The position numbers were made by a program, and so were the translations under genes. A model generated the notes under the pieces. The model was not told where the DNA came from. It searched no databases and saw only the letters and a program-made list of their open reading frames with translations. Of a stretch of DNA of 64,000 nt, positions 43,409-53,448 are shown piece after piece. Source of the stretch: Cristatella mucedo (lineage: Eukaryota > Bryozoa > Phylactolaemata > Cristatellidae); contig WPIO01000054.1 in assembly GCA_009760855.2 (NCBI GenBank), forward strand, positions 1,586,001 through 1,650,000, in the 5' to 3' direction. How positions within the stretch are numbered: the first letter of the stretch is position 1; every line of letters begins with the position of its first letter.

Positions 43409-44086
43409 GTCTCTTACTGCTTTTTCCCTTACGCCGCTTGCTTGGCGCCGTTCCTCCGGAGCACTGGATCGTAGCCCTGAATAGCCGCGTCGGGTTCTGT
43501 GCTTGTGCCCTCGCGAGACCTCGCATCTCGAAGGTTTGAGACGAGATTGCTAGCTACCCAAGCCACACACTCTCTAGCGAGTGCCGTTGCACAATGTGCA
43601 TAGATTTGCCACGTTGCCAGCCCCCGAGCCTTCGGCGGTCTCACTCAATCAAATTCCCAAGTCCCCGATCTGGTCCGGATCGCATCCACGCGCACCGGCT
43701 TCGTGCCTCGAACGCACCGGATGCTCCCGAGCAGACCACGTACGTGCGCGAGGGTCAAAGCCTCCGCGTATTTTTCGTCCTACGATCCGTCCTGCGACCT
43801 CCTCTTTACGGAGGCTTTCATCTCTTCTATACCTCGATTCGAACAGTCGCCGCTGGGAGCGAAAATTGACGCTCTTTGCTTTGTACTTCCCGGACTGAGT
43901 AAATCTGAGCCTTGAAGCTGCCGCCGCTAGACTGTCTCGCCTCTCTTACCAGCGATTGCGGGAAGCCTCCGCCCTAACTGACTCGCAATCGGAATCCTGA
44001 CATTGATCCTGCTTCGACGAGGGCCGCCCCAACCGGACGATTCCTTTCAGAGATTTCGCGCTGAGCGCCTTTCAATGCAACGACTC
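43409..44086. other. Unassigned sequence
   Basis: Overlapping frames (105, 91 and 70 codons on plus) have no domain. GC is moderate to high. Confidence 0.4.
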
Positions 44087-44133
44087 GCGCAGGCGAACGC
44101 GAACGCTCATCAAGCGTTCGCGTTTGCCTGCGC
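44087..44133. repeat. ~20-bp inverted repeat (hairpin)
   Basis: cgcaggcgaacgcgaacgct and agcgttcgcgtttgcctgcg are reverse complements with one mismatch, separated by five bases. The same ggcgcaaatgcgaacgc-like motif continues to about 44150. Confidence 0.9.
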
Positions 44134-44894
44134 GGGCGCAAATGCGAACGCACCACTGACTGAACTGCTGAAACCCTGAGATCAGGTATTGCATCCAAAC
44201 TTCAAAACTCTACTCAAGTTCGTGGACGAGATCACTTCAAACTGTCTGCGTGCGCATTCAGCACTTCAATGGCCCCTCAATACCCGGAGCCTCGAGCCTC
44301 AAACTTCTGGCTGAACTTCTCTCCGCTGCTCGATTTAAATCTGACCAGGCAGTTGGAGACGAATTAACTAGCATGCTGAATAACTCTCTTTTTACCCGAG
44401 ACAGCTATGCTGGCATTCTTTCGTCTTCATCAAACCATATTGGCGTCGACATTTCACCGCCGCCTTTAATTGTAAGCTAAGTATTAGCCGGCAGTAATGC
44501 ACGCAAGTGTTCTACTCTGATTAGGAAATCGAACTCTAAATCTGCCAACCTGTCCGAAAGAGTATTTAAATCGACGTTCCAAAAGGCCGACGCCATTTGC
44601 CAATGGGTTCGGCCGCACCCGGTACCTATTGCCGTTCTTCGTTCTCTCATTGGCTGCCAGCTGGACCGGCTGCGCCTGCTGCACGTGCACTTCTTGGTCC
44701 CGCCGGCGGCTAAAGCACTACGGACAGCGTGCGCAACTCTGAGAACGTTCGCTGCCCTTCTTTCACGGCAGTGACTGACTGACTGACTGAGCGAAATTCC
44801 GATTTTGGAGCTGTAAAACCTCGACTTTCTAGCCAAAGAGCCACTGCTCTTTGTCGCTCATCGGCGGCCGCTGCGTCCGGCCGCCGCTGTCTCT
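44134..44894. other. Unassigned sequence upstream of LINE-2
   Basis: A (GACT)4 run is at about 44772-44788. A 119-codon minus frame at 44477-44836 has no domain. The 5' part of LINE-2 might extend here, but I cannot recognise it. Confidence 0.4.
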
Positions 44895-46140
44895 TGCAAG
44901 CCGTTCGATTGACCACGATTTCCTACTTGAGCTGACGGGAACGACGATCCGTGCGGCAGACGAGGCGCCGACGCGGTTTAAATCGTACTTGTTCGATCGT
45001 GTTCAATCCGCATCGGCGGGGATCAAGTCCCATCCACCAGACCAGTCACGTTTAGAGTCTCGCATAGGTCCAACCTCGGTCCTTTGATGTTCTCCACTTT
45101 TACTCACTCTCCGAGAAAAGTTATTCAGCCCCGTAGAATAGTCTGTCGTTTTCATTCTTACGATACTCGGCTGTATTTGTCATTTAGACTGTCAGAATGT
45201 GCTGCGGTGGCTGATAAGCAGAATGCTTGCCTTACAGACGTTCGATCCCGGATGTTGGCAACTGAACGACAATCAAACCGAGCTGCTACTCCTAGGACAC
45301 CCCAGAGGTGTGGCTTTACAAGAAGGCTTTGCTCTTCTAACGAGTGATGCTGCTGTGCGACCATCACCGCGTGCTCGTAATTTAGGTGTCGTCTTCTTCC
45401 GACAGCTGCCTAAATTTTGAAAGCTTCATTAAAAAGTCTACTTTCACAGCTGATGGGGCGCATTCTGTCGATCCTCAAAGCTCATCAAGTTGAATCAATT
45501 TTGTCTTCCACGTTGGCTTGCAAAACACTCAACTGACTCCCTGGTTCTATCTCGGCTAGATTAGTGCAGTGCCCTTTTGGATGAGCTACAGAGAAAAAGT
45601 CACAGAAAAAATCACTAGGCCACTGCAGCTGGTAGTGAATATGGCCGCAAGGCTAGTGTACAAATCCCCGAGGTATGATCTCGTGTCTCCTTTGCCGAAA
45701 GAACTGGGATGGCTGGCGGTTGATCAGCGGATACAAAGTCATAAAGCATTAAGGCTGACGCGCAAGGGCCGCCACACGACTGAGCATCAAACGTCGTACC
45801 ATTCAGCTGAACTGCTGAATCCGCTTCAGCCTCTTCGTGCTCTCGGGTCCTTTATGGACAGTAATTTAGCTAAATTCCATTCCTGTGCTTAAAGACCGTT
45901 GGCGCCATAAGCCTTTTGCATTGCAGGTCCTAGACTGTGTAACTCGCTTCCACAATTCTCACGCAACAACTGCTTTCCTGCTGCCGACTGTGGCATGTCC
46001 TGTCCAGCGGTCCTGAGCTGCTACTTCTATGCTACTCACTACCTCAACTGCTCTCATGACTCTGCCATGCTTCCCACTTTCTCTTTGCTGCGTGAGACGA
46101 GGTCTGTTGGCTACCGAATGGTGTACCGGAATCAGCTTAG
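44895..46140 (+). mobile_element. LINE-2 reverse transcriptase and first 3' end (broken)
   Basis: The RT-like blocks, spread over shifting frames, are: RFKSYLFDRVQSASAGIKSH; the palm region RFHSYDTRLYLSFRL, where the catalytic pair is missing (an intact RT would have ADD between Y and T); LQLNDN-like and RNLGVVF blocks; and the thumb-like VVNMAARLVYKSPRYD and LGWLAVDQRIQSHKALR. It is a separate family from LINE-1: the sequence differs and its 3' end has no hairpin/ATT tail. Several stops and indels make it inactive. Confidence 0.85.
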
Positions 46141-46890
46141 CTGAACTGCTGCATCAGTTTCAGCCTGTTCGCGCCCTCAGGTCCTGTGTGGACAATAAAT
46201 TAGCTGTCCCATTCCTCCGCTTAAAGACAGTTGGCAACAGAAGCTTTAGCTCTGCAGTTCCTAGACTGTGGAACTCGCTTCCACAATTCTTACGCAACGA
46301 CATCTACTCTCCTGATGCCAACTATGGCACATCTTTTTCAGCGGTCCTGAACTGCTACTTCTATGCTACTCACTACCTCAACTGCTCTCCTAACTCTGCT
46401 ATGCTTCCCACTTTCTCTTTGTTGCGTGAGACGAAGTCTGTTGGCTACCGAATGCGTACCGAAAGCCGCTTAGGCTGTGAGTGCGCTATACAAAACTCTC
46501 CTGCGTAACACCCACATGGTCTTTATGACTTTGTGGAGTTACTGACGGAGATACATTACATTACCGGAATCAGCTTAGACTGTGAGTGCGCTATACAAAA
46601 CTCTCCTGCGTAACACCCACGTGGTCTTTATGAGTTTGTGGAGTTACAGACGGAGATACATTACATTACATTAAAAAAGCGGTCCTGAGCTGCTACTTCC
46701 ATGCTACTCACTAGCTCAACTGCCCTCCCGACTCTCTGCTATGCTTCCCACTGTGTTTTTTGTGTGCATGAGATGGAGTCTGTTGGCTACCGAATGCCTA
46801 CCGAAAGCCGCTCATGCTGTGAGTGTGCTATACAAAACTCGATGGTGGCTTTGTGGAGTTACAGACGGAGATACATTAAGTTCATCAAAA
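46141..46890 (+). repeat. Serial partial duplications of the LINE-2 3' end
   Basis: After the first 3' end come a longer copy (46141-46560), a short copy (46562-46673) and another (46675-46885), all in the same orientation. They share gctacttctatgctactcac, ctaccgaatgcgta and ggagttacagacggagatac. The first two junctions share accggaatcagcttag (46125-46140 and 46563-46578). The unit ends carry acattacatta runs. Confidence 0.85.
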
Positions 46891-47960
46891 GACTTGCGGC
46901 TAAAGGATACCGCCGCCACGAAGCGGTTAGCGTCTTGGGCGGATCCTTATCAGGCAAACATCCGCGCCAAACAAACGATACTAAAGCCAAATGCTTCGTG
47001 TAAGCGAGCCCTTTGCTCGCTTTGGCGACACAAAAAATGGCGCATTAAAGATGCCGTCTCGAGGCCACGGGATTGACCAGTGTGTCTCTGCACCATATTA
47101 AGGCCATTACGACGGTGGACATTTATAGATGTGGGTATTTTGAGATACTACGCGAGATTTCTAGAGATTCTTTAAATAAATATATGCTGCGTGAGAGTCG
47201 TTGGGCTGACACGGTCACCAACCGTCTGCAGTTATCCTGAAGATCCTACTTGTTTGATGGCTGTAAATAAGACAACGGCTGTTCTAGCACATTGAAAATG
47301 TACTGAATTATGTACACGCGCATGCGCTTATACTATGTAGACTTAAATAATATAGCTTCCTATGCGAAGCGAGGAACGACTCCCTCTTGAAATGATTTCC
47401 GGCAGGAATATTTCCGGCGAAAGCACTCCCGCGGGATTGAGACACGTATGTGACTGCCCTCGGCACGACCTGTCCGCCGGGCTGGCTAGTGCGACCGAGC
47501 AACAACAAGTCTGCTGGCTCCAACACCAGGCACTTAATTCTCCGAAATCACGCTGGCCACGCCCAGTCTACGCCCTCTAGGCGGCTGCTGGCGTCGAGAC
47601 ATCTGGCCGCTACCCTCTTTCGGCAGCCCATATATTCCATGCATGCATTCTTTTTCAAACCGTCATACCATTGATCGTTGCGAAACCGCCCGATAGCTGG
47701 CGGCAGTTTGTGGTAGATGGATGTCCCCACAGATGCCGTCAATGCACGGATTTGGGCAGGACTGCGCCGAGTCATCGTCGGCCCTTCCACCACTCAAGAG
47801 CCTGCGGCTGCTTAGACAGCTCTGAGAGCCATCATGCGGTCTCCGCCCAGCGCTCGCAGGCTGCAGTCATGTTTTAGCACAAGGTGCTACACGAATTCCA
47901 TACGAGCACTTAAGTCTTTAAGTAAGTACCCCTGTCGCACGATAAGAAGTCAATCACGTT
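46891..47960. other. Unassigned sequence
   Basis: A frame continuing from LINE-2 (KFIKRLAAKGYRRHEAVSVL) stops at about 47002; I recognise no family. The remainder holds only short frames. Confidence 0.4.
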
Positions 47961-48063
47961 TTAATAAAATTAATAATAATTCACTTGATAAAGTGCCCTC
48001 AGAGAACTTAATCTCTCTCTAGGCGCTTTACATTTGCTGTAAAGTGAAATGCAATTGAATGGT
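47961..48063 (-). mobile_element. LINE-1 3'-tail stub
   Basis: Triplet-rich taataataattcacttgata, then the nested hairpin and tttgctgtaaagtgaaatgc. The 5'-truncated end touches the TA array. Confidence 0.85.
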
Positions 48064-48077
48064 CCCATATATATATA

Positions 48078-48122
<45 letters not shown>

Positions 48123-48172
48123 ATATATACCATATATATATACCATATATACCATATATATATATATATATA

Positions 48173-48216
<44 letters not shown>

Positions 48217-48269
48217 CATATATATATATATATATATGGTATATATATATATATATGGTATATATATAT

Positions 48270-48334
<65 letters not shown>
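48064..48334. repeat. (TA)n array with symmetric ACCA/TGGT interruptions, then (TG)n
   Basis: About 245 bp of TA is interrupted by ccatat-type steps in its left half and atatgg-type steps in its right half. The array is therefore close to one long inverted repeat centred near 48190. A (TG)n run of about 12 units follows at 48310-48334. Confidence 0.95.
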
Positions 48335-48340
<6 letters not shown>

Positions 48341-48868
48341 ATTTTGCCGATCCAAGTAAGTGGGATGCCCACGTATTCGAGTCTAAGCGTTCAGTACCGA
48401 CGTGTTTTGAATGCGTAAGCTGATTTCGATGTATCAAAGATCTATCAGGCTTCCAAAGTAACGCCTAGTTGCACGGACTTGGCTGATGGATATTTGGCAG
48501 CGATCTAAAGACTCTGCGCATTGTGGTAAGGCAAGCGAAGGAATTGGTTTTTTTTTGCTTTAAACACGTGCCCTCGCCCCCGTGGGCCACTTAGCAAAAT
48601 TCTGTGACGAGATTCTATTCCTCAGCAAACGAGCTCGCAGTACCGGAAGCGTGCACTCGCTTATGATCGCCGCTGATGAATTTCGGATGAAAGAATGACG
48701 CGTGTCAGATCGCCCAATGGCAAAAGGCCCTGACGCCAGCTGCGCAGTGGGCCGCAGTTTCGCAGTGGCGCGCGGCTTTTTGCGAGCTCTTTCTCTGTCG
48801 CAGGCGGCCGCCAGAAGCACACTGCTAACTTGCACTACCAAATCTGCGGACTGGCGGAGAAATGCTAC
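48335..48868. other. Unassigned sequence
   Basis: A 180-codon minus frame (48560-49102) spans the GGA array and owes much of its length to it (poly-serine). No domain is recognised. Confidence 0.45.
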
Positions 48869-48932
48869 GGAGGAGGAGGAGGAGGAGGAGGAGGAGGAGG
48901 AGGAGGAGGAGGAGGAGGAGGAGGAGGAAGAG
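48869..48932. repeat. (GGA)n microsatellite
   Basis: About 20 near-perfect triplets. They read as poly-Glu, poly-Gly, poly-Ser or poly-Leu depending on frame. Confidence 0.95.
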
Positions 48933-49201
48933 GTGCTGCACCGCTTGCACAAGCACAACCTGCTGACGTCGAGCTCGCGTCTCCTGCAACAGAGGTAGGC
49001 CGCCCAAGCAGTGTGCTTGAGCGTGCTTTGTGGGGCTAGTAGCTTCCGGTAATGCATTTTACACGCTTCTTCTGCCATCCACGAACGCGAGGAAATACGC
49101 AAGCCGATGCTAGCCAGCTTCCGCTGCTCGGAGGCTTTGTGCGGTCGTCGTCATTGTTGAGGCTACACGAAGAAAGATTCAAAACGAGCACCAGAGACTA
49201 C

Positions 49202-49505
49202 GAGCACTACACTGCCTGTGGACTCATTTCGCTGAGTCATAGCAGTTCTGTCACGGAAGTCAATGCTGCGCCATCTTGCCGCTTGACGAAAGTTAGCCAC
49301 CTTGCACGTGACGCAAGTGCACCATCTTAAACTATAATTCATTTATATAGCGCCCCAAGGGAACTTAATCTCTATTCAGGCGCTTCACATATGCCTCGGG
49401 GCTCAAGCCAACGAACTCAGTCAGACCCTGGTCGGGGCGAGCACCTTAACCGCTAGACCAAACCAGATCTTGCGGCGTGACGGACTTTCTCGCCTAAGTC
49501 AGTAG
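49202..49505 (+). repeat. Dispersed repeat R3, copy 2, split by SINE-1
   Basis: R3 runs from 49202 (gagcactacactgcctgtgg) to 49328 and resumes at 49467 (atcttgcggcgtgacgg) to 49505. Joined, it matches the uninterrupted copy at 57.3 kb. Internally the motif ccatcttgc-gcgtgacg is repeated about three times. Confidence 0.8.
49329..49466 (-). mobile_element. SINE-1 insertion in R3, with 5-bp target-site duplication
   Basis: A full-length SINE-1 of 138 bp lies on the minus strand, from the tRNA-like head (ctggtttggtctagcggtta in reverse complement) to the tail ending atgaattatagttt. ATCTT precedes it (49324-49328) and follows it (49467-49471). Confidence 0.92.
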
Positions 49506-49929
49506 AGATTAGCCCCTCACGCCTCGGGCTCGCCGCCCGCCTTCAATCTGCTCGCAAAGCACCACCACCGCTGGCCTCGTAAGGAGAAGCTCTTCTAAAT
49601 ATAAGCTAAGGCGTGCAGAGCTGGGCTTGTGAAAGAGCAAGCCCTGCTCCCGTGTCGTATGCACTGCACTCTGCCAAAATGCTCTTTTGGAAGGTCTGAA
49701 ATTTCGGAAAGTCGAAAATCTGTGTGAAAATTTAGCCATAATGCTCTTCGCTGGGCGATTACACCGGCAATAGGAAAAGTATCCATTCCAAAAAGAAGTG
49801 GCCCTAGCATAGAGCCCTTGGGTACGCCGTATTGTAAAGGCTCCATTGATAGCTGTTGTCCGCTGACATCAATGCGCTAAAGTCTCTCTGTATGAGACAG
49901 GGCTGAAATTACTGCAGCTGCACCCTGAC
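49506..49929. other. Unassigned sequence
   Basis: The reverse complement at about 49800-49840 reads YGVPKGSMLGPLLFGMD, close to the RT motif (x-G-V-P-Q-G-S-x-L-G-P-L-L-F) of non-LTR elements. A decayed minus-strand reverse-transcriptase fragment therefore probably occupies about 49740-49850. Nothing else is recognised. Confidence 0.55.
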
Positions 49930-50432
49930 AGTAGTGCGAAGGAGAGATGAGAGGAGGAGGAGGAGGAGGAGGAGGAGGAAGGAGAGAAGGAGAGAGGAGG
50001 AGGAGGAGGAAGGAGAGATGGAAGAGGAGGAGGAGGAGGAAGGAGAGAAGGAGAGGAGGAGGAGGAGGAGGAAGGAGAGAAGGAGAGAGGAGGAGGAGGC
50101 GGAAGGAGAGAAGGAGAGAGGAGGAGGAGGAGGAGGGGGGAGGAGGAGGAGGAGGAGAGAGGAGAGGAGGAGGAGGAGGAGGAGAGGAGGAGGAGAAGGA
50201 GGAGGAGGAGGAGGAGGGAGGAGGAGGAGGGAGAGGAGGAGGAGGAGGAAGGAGAGAAGGAGAGAGGAGGAGGAGGAGGAAGGAGAGATGGAAGAGGAGG
50301 AGGAGGAGGAAGGAGAGAAGGAAGAGGAGGAGGAGGAGGAAGGAGAGAAGGAGAGAGGAGGAGGAGGAGGAAGGAGAGATGAGAGGAGGAGGAGGAGGAG
50401 GAGGAGGAAGGAGAGAAGGAGAGAGGAGGAGG
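49930..50432. repeat. 500-bp polypurine (GGA/GAGA) tract
   Basis: Nearly pure purine on the plus strand, with a higher-order unit of gaggaggaggaggaaggaga, gaagga repeated many times. Frames over 190 codons on both strands are artefacts. Mirror symmetry makes triple-helix (H-DNA) formation plausible. Confidence 0.97.
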
Positions 50433-50943
50433 CGGCGGCGCCCGAAGGGGACGATTGGCAGCATCGAGAGCTACCGAAAACGAGCGAGCGCCAACCGAGC
50501 AGCAGCAGAAGAAGAGTGGCGCTCTCTACCTACCTCAGTAGTCTGCGTGCCTGCAATGGTCGCTGTGCACCGGGAGTGCTCACTCTGTGGAGTTATTAGA
50601 TCGAGAGCCACACTGGACCAAACTTTATAGTCTTGAAGTTTTAATATATAGTACCCCTTAGTTGGTTTTCTACTGCTACCTTCTTTACGAGTGGCCTGCC
50701 ACACTCTTTTTGAAAGATTCACGGATAAGACCCGAGGCGGCTCAGGACGCGCGCGTATTATGCTCTTTGAGCGAGAGACAGGAGAAAATATGTGTGCATC
50801 TCACAAGGAGAGCAGTGCGTGTGCGGTCTAGGGGCTGGCTGTCTTGTTAGACTGAGAGCTGAACTTGGAGATCTGAGGTCGCAAGTGGCAGGCTTGAAGG
50901 TGGACATTGAGACGACATTGTGCGGACCTGCTGGAGGCGCATT
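50433..50943. other. Unassigned sequence
   Basis: Short frames only. No repeat is recognised apart from a weak ctctgtggagttattaga match to the LINE-2 3' region at 50583. Confidence 0.45.
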
Positions 50944-51855
50944 CTAGCGAGAGGGAATGGACACCTTGGGGATGGACTCTCTGATTTTATAAATCTTTCT
51001 GACTAAGAAGCTCGAGAAGCAATCCGTAAGATTGCTTCGACACGAATCAATCGCTAGGTGCTGTGCTGGCCTGAAAGCAGTCAAAGACGTGTTTGATGGA
51101 GGACGTGAGCCTCTGCGATTCCATGAAAACATGTTTATAGAAGCTAGACGTGGCATTTGCACGGATTTATTGGTTTGACCTATGCTAGTCCTCTCAAAAC
51201 CATTTGAAGGAAAATCCTTTGAATTCGTAGCTAGTTTAATTTCCTTTCTAAAACACAGGCCAACTTGGGGATGTTGTAAATTTTTCTTAGTCAAAGGAGC
51301 AAACGAAACCAGTCAAACCACTAGTATGGTATTGTAACGTTGTATCAGTGAGAAATAGTCGCATAGGGAATTGAACATAAGTGGTAGATACTATATTTTT
51401 TTCTTTGCGTGGCATAAATTCAAATGGCTTTAAGGTTTAGTTATTCACATATTGCTCTGTATACCAAATAAGACACAATGGCAGACTGAATGAGATTCGC
51501 ATTCATACGATGAATGCGAATGTGCGGAATGAGTGTAACGTTACGAGTTGAAAGATTAAAACCGCATACTATTTGACAATTTAATCGAGTTCGTGACCTA
51601 TAATTTCGGGCGAACCATGCGCATGAGCGGCAATGGTAAATAAATCAGCTTTAAGAAATTTGGGGTACAGAGGGTCAATCATTTTAGCGGAATAAATGTT
51701 AAACTAAAAAACTAAGAGGAAAGGTGATTTACAAAAAGGGGAAATGGGGTTGGAAAGGAACAGAATGGGGTCAGAGTGAGGTCAGAATGAGGTCAGAAAA
51801 ATCTGGAATAAACCGAGAGTCTGTACTTGGTTCGAGCGACTGCTTATTGGGCACG
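50944..51855 (-). mobile_element. Decayed LINE-1-like copy (endonuclease and pre-RT pieces)
   Basis: On the minus strand, 51855-51745 reads KLPIVPNKQSLEP and SRFIPDFSDLIL, like the LINE-1 endonuclease stretch KLPIVAVAYRSPSTKS-FISDFSDLI. Further on, 51100-50950 reads DCFSSFLVRKIYKIRESIP, like the pre-RT stretch ADRFSRFFVHKIDKIRVSIP. The two pieces are in the right order for one old element. The sequence between is unrecognisable. A three-copy 11-bp repeat (tcagaatgagg) is at about 51771-51800. Confidence 0.6.
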
Positions 51856-52011
51856 ATTGGAAGCTTGCTGTCGGAGGGAGGTGTTAGAGCGCAACGTGCG
51901 TTCAATATGAAATAGACTCCTAATAAAACGCGATACAATTCGTGACGACGCCTTGGAGCTATTTTGCTGCTACTTATACCTAGCAGAAATTGACTAACTA
52001 CATGACCATAT

Positions 52012-52479
52012 TCAACGCCATCCACACAGACTTCTGTTGCATCTATACCTAGAGGTCACTAAAAACTTATGGTTGACAATACCGCTTGCTCGTCTCTCGA
52101 TTTTAAGCCGTTTGCGGACGCTTCGGAGAAATCTTTCGACTCCCTCTTCCCTATTCTGCCTCTCCAGCAGCAAGCCGCCTTTCATCGAGCCATTCGCCTG
52201 TAAGAAAAACATCTCTACAGCAAAGTGAGAGAGCTCGAGAGAAACTATTTTTACCCATATAGCAAGCACGAATTGGTCGAGGATGACACAGATTTGCATG
52301 GACAAATCCAAGTGCGCCCTAAGCTCATCCTTTCTTGCTGCTTGCTCGCAAAGGGGCCAAATGGTTACGGTGAGAAGCGGTGAATCTTTTGATGACTGAT
52401 CGCGTGTCCCGATCGTCCTCTTAAGATCGTCAAGATTTGACAACAAGACTCTGAGGACAGTGGTGAAACGCCGTCTCAT
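52012..52479 (-). CDS. Unrecognised 155-codon open frame
   Basis: This is an intact ATG-to-stop frame in DNA of ordinary composition, rich in Arg, Leu and Glu (for example RNREEGVERFLRSVRKRL near its C-terminus). No domain, signal or match to the LINE ORFs was recognised. The opposite strand is also fairly open, so chance is a real possibility. Confidence 0.25.
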   Translation of the reverse strand: MRRRFTTVLRVLLSNLDDLKRTIGTRDQSSKDSPLLTVTIWPLCEQAARKDELRAHLDLSMQICVILDQFVLAIWVKIVSLELSHFAVEMFFLQANGSMKGGLLLERQNREEGVERFLRSVRKRLKIERRASGIVNHKFLVTSRYRCNRSLCGWR

Positions 52480-52552
52480 TATATCCAGTGTATACGCGAA
52501 ATCCCTCGGGAATGCTTATGCGCTACGAAATTTTTGATGACAGGTCTGCAGC

Positions 52553-52555
<3 letters not shown>

Positions 52556-52598
<43 letters not shown>

Positions 52599-52612
52599 GC
52601 ATATCTATATGC
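52556..52612. repeat. (TA)n microsatellite
   Basis: TA run with a few CATA interruptions. Confidence 0.9.
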
Positions 52613-53274
52613 ATTTATATTATTTGCAGCATTCACACTTTGAAGTATAGTATTAGCTTGTGCGTGCATTCACGAGCAAGCGATTCTGAATTGGTGGGGA
52701 CATTTTATTACAGTGCAAAGCGGACTCCTGCAGTTCATCTCAGTCGTCGTCGCAGCAGCAGCAATCGCAGGAAGCACAGGTTAGTCGTTGTGCGTGTATC
52801 AGTATATCACGAACCAAATATTCTGTTAATGAATTGATGACATGCAAAGGATGAACCCTGAAGTGAATGTGGGACAGACACAGGGGTCGGTAGCGGGGCT
52901 TCGGCTGATTAACTGACCCATCAGGACATGCTATGACAGCTTCGTACTTTCAAATAAAGATTCACAGCAAATATCATGTAAATATTATAGGATTATCGGC
53001 GCCGTTGAGAGGCTAAGTCGCTGCTTTGGAGCCGTAGCATCAGCGAGTGCTTCTCGGAGCGATGCCACTTAAAATGGTATCCAGCTTAGAATAACTTGAA
53101 TTAAAATGGCTCCAACTGTACGCCTTGGCACGCCAATGCAGGTCTTGCATGTATTTACCACAACCTAATAAGCTATTTAACCAAAACTTCAAAATAGTTG
53201 ACGTTCATAGCTTTCGCGGAGAAACTAGAGCCGAAATTTCCACCGCAAACATGGCTAATATAGTAATAATAATA
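52613..53274. other. Unassigned sequence
   Basis: A (GCA)n-like patch lies at 52752-52770. No gene is recognised. Confidence 0.5.
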
Positions 53275-53448
53275 TAATTCATTTATATAGCGCCCCAAGA
53301 GACGTGGCATTTATTAGTAATAATAATAATAATAATTAATTACTTAATCTCTATTCAGGCGCTTCACATACGCCTCGGGGCTCGAGCCCACGACCTCAGT
53401 CAGACCTTGGTCGGGGCGAGCACCTTAACCGCTAGACCAGACCGGCTC
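53275..53448 (-). mobile_element. SINE-1 copy with an internal AAT-repeat insertion
   Basis: The head (reverse complement ctggtctagcggttaagg) and B box are intact. Within the tail hairpin, about 40 bp (acgtggcatttattag plus (TAA)n) separates gcgccccaagag from acttaatctctattc. Elsewhere these two parts are contiguous. Confidence 0.85.

Noticed and set aside
46864-47002. Continuation of LINE-2 or a Penelope-like domain (FIKRLAAKGYRRHEA)
   Set aside because: The resemblance to known retroelement C-termini is too short and lies beyond the LINE-2 3' end, so no call was made.
49877-50630. Frames of 195-227 codons on both strands
   Set aside because: They are Glu/Arg/Gly or Pro/Leu/Ser readings of the GGA tract.
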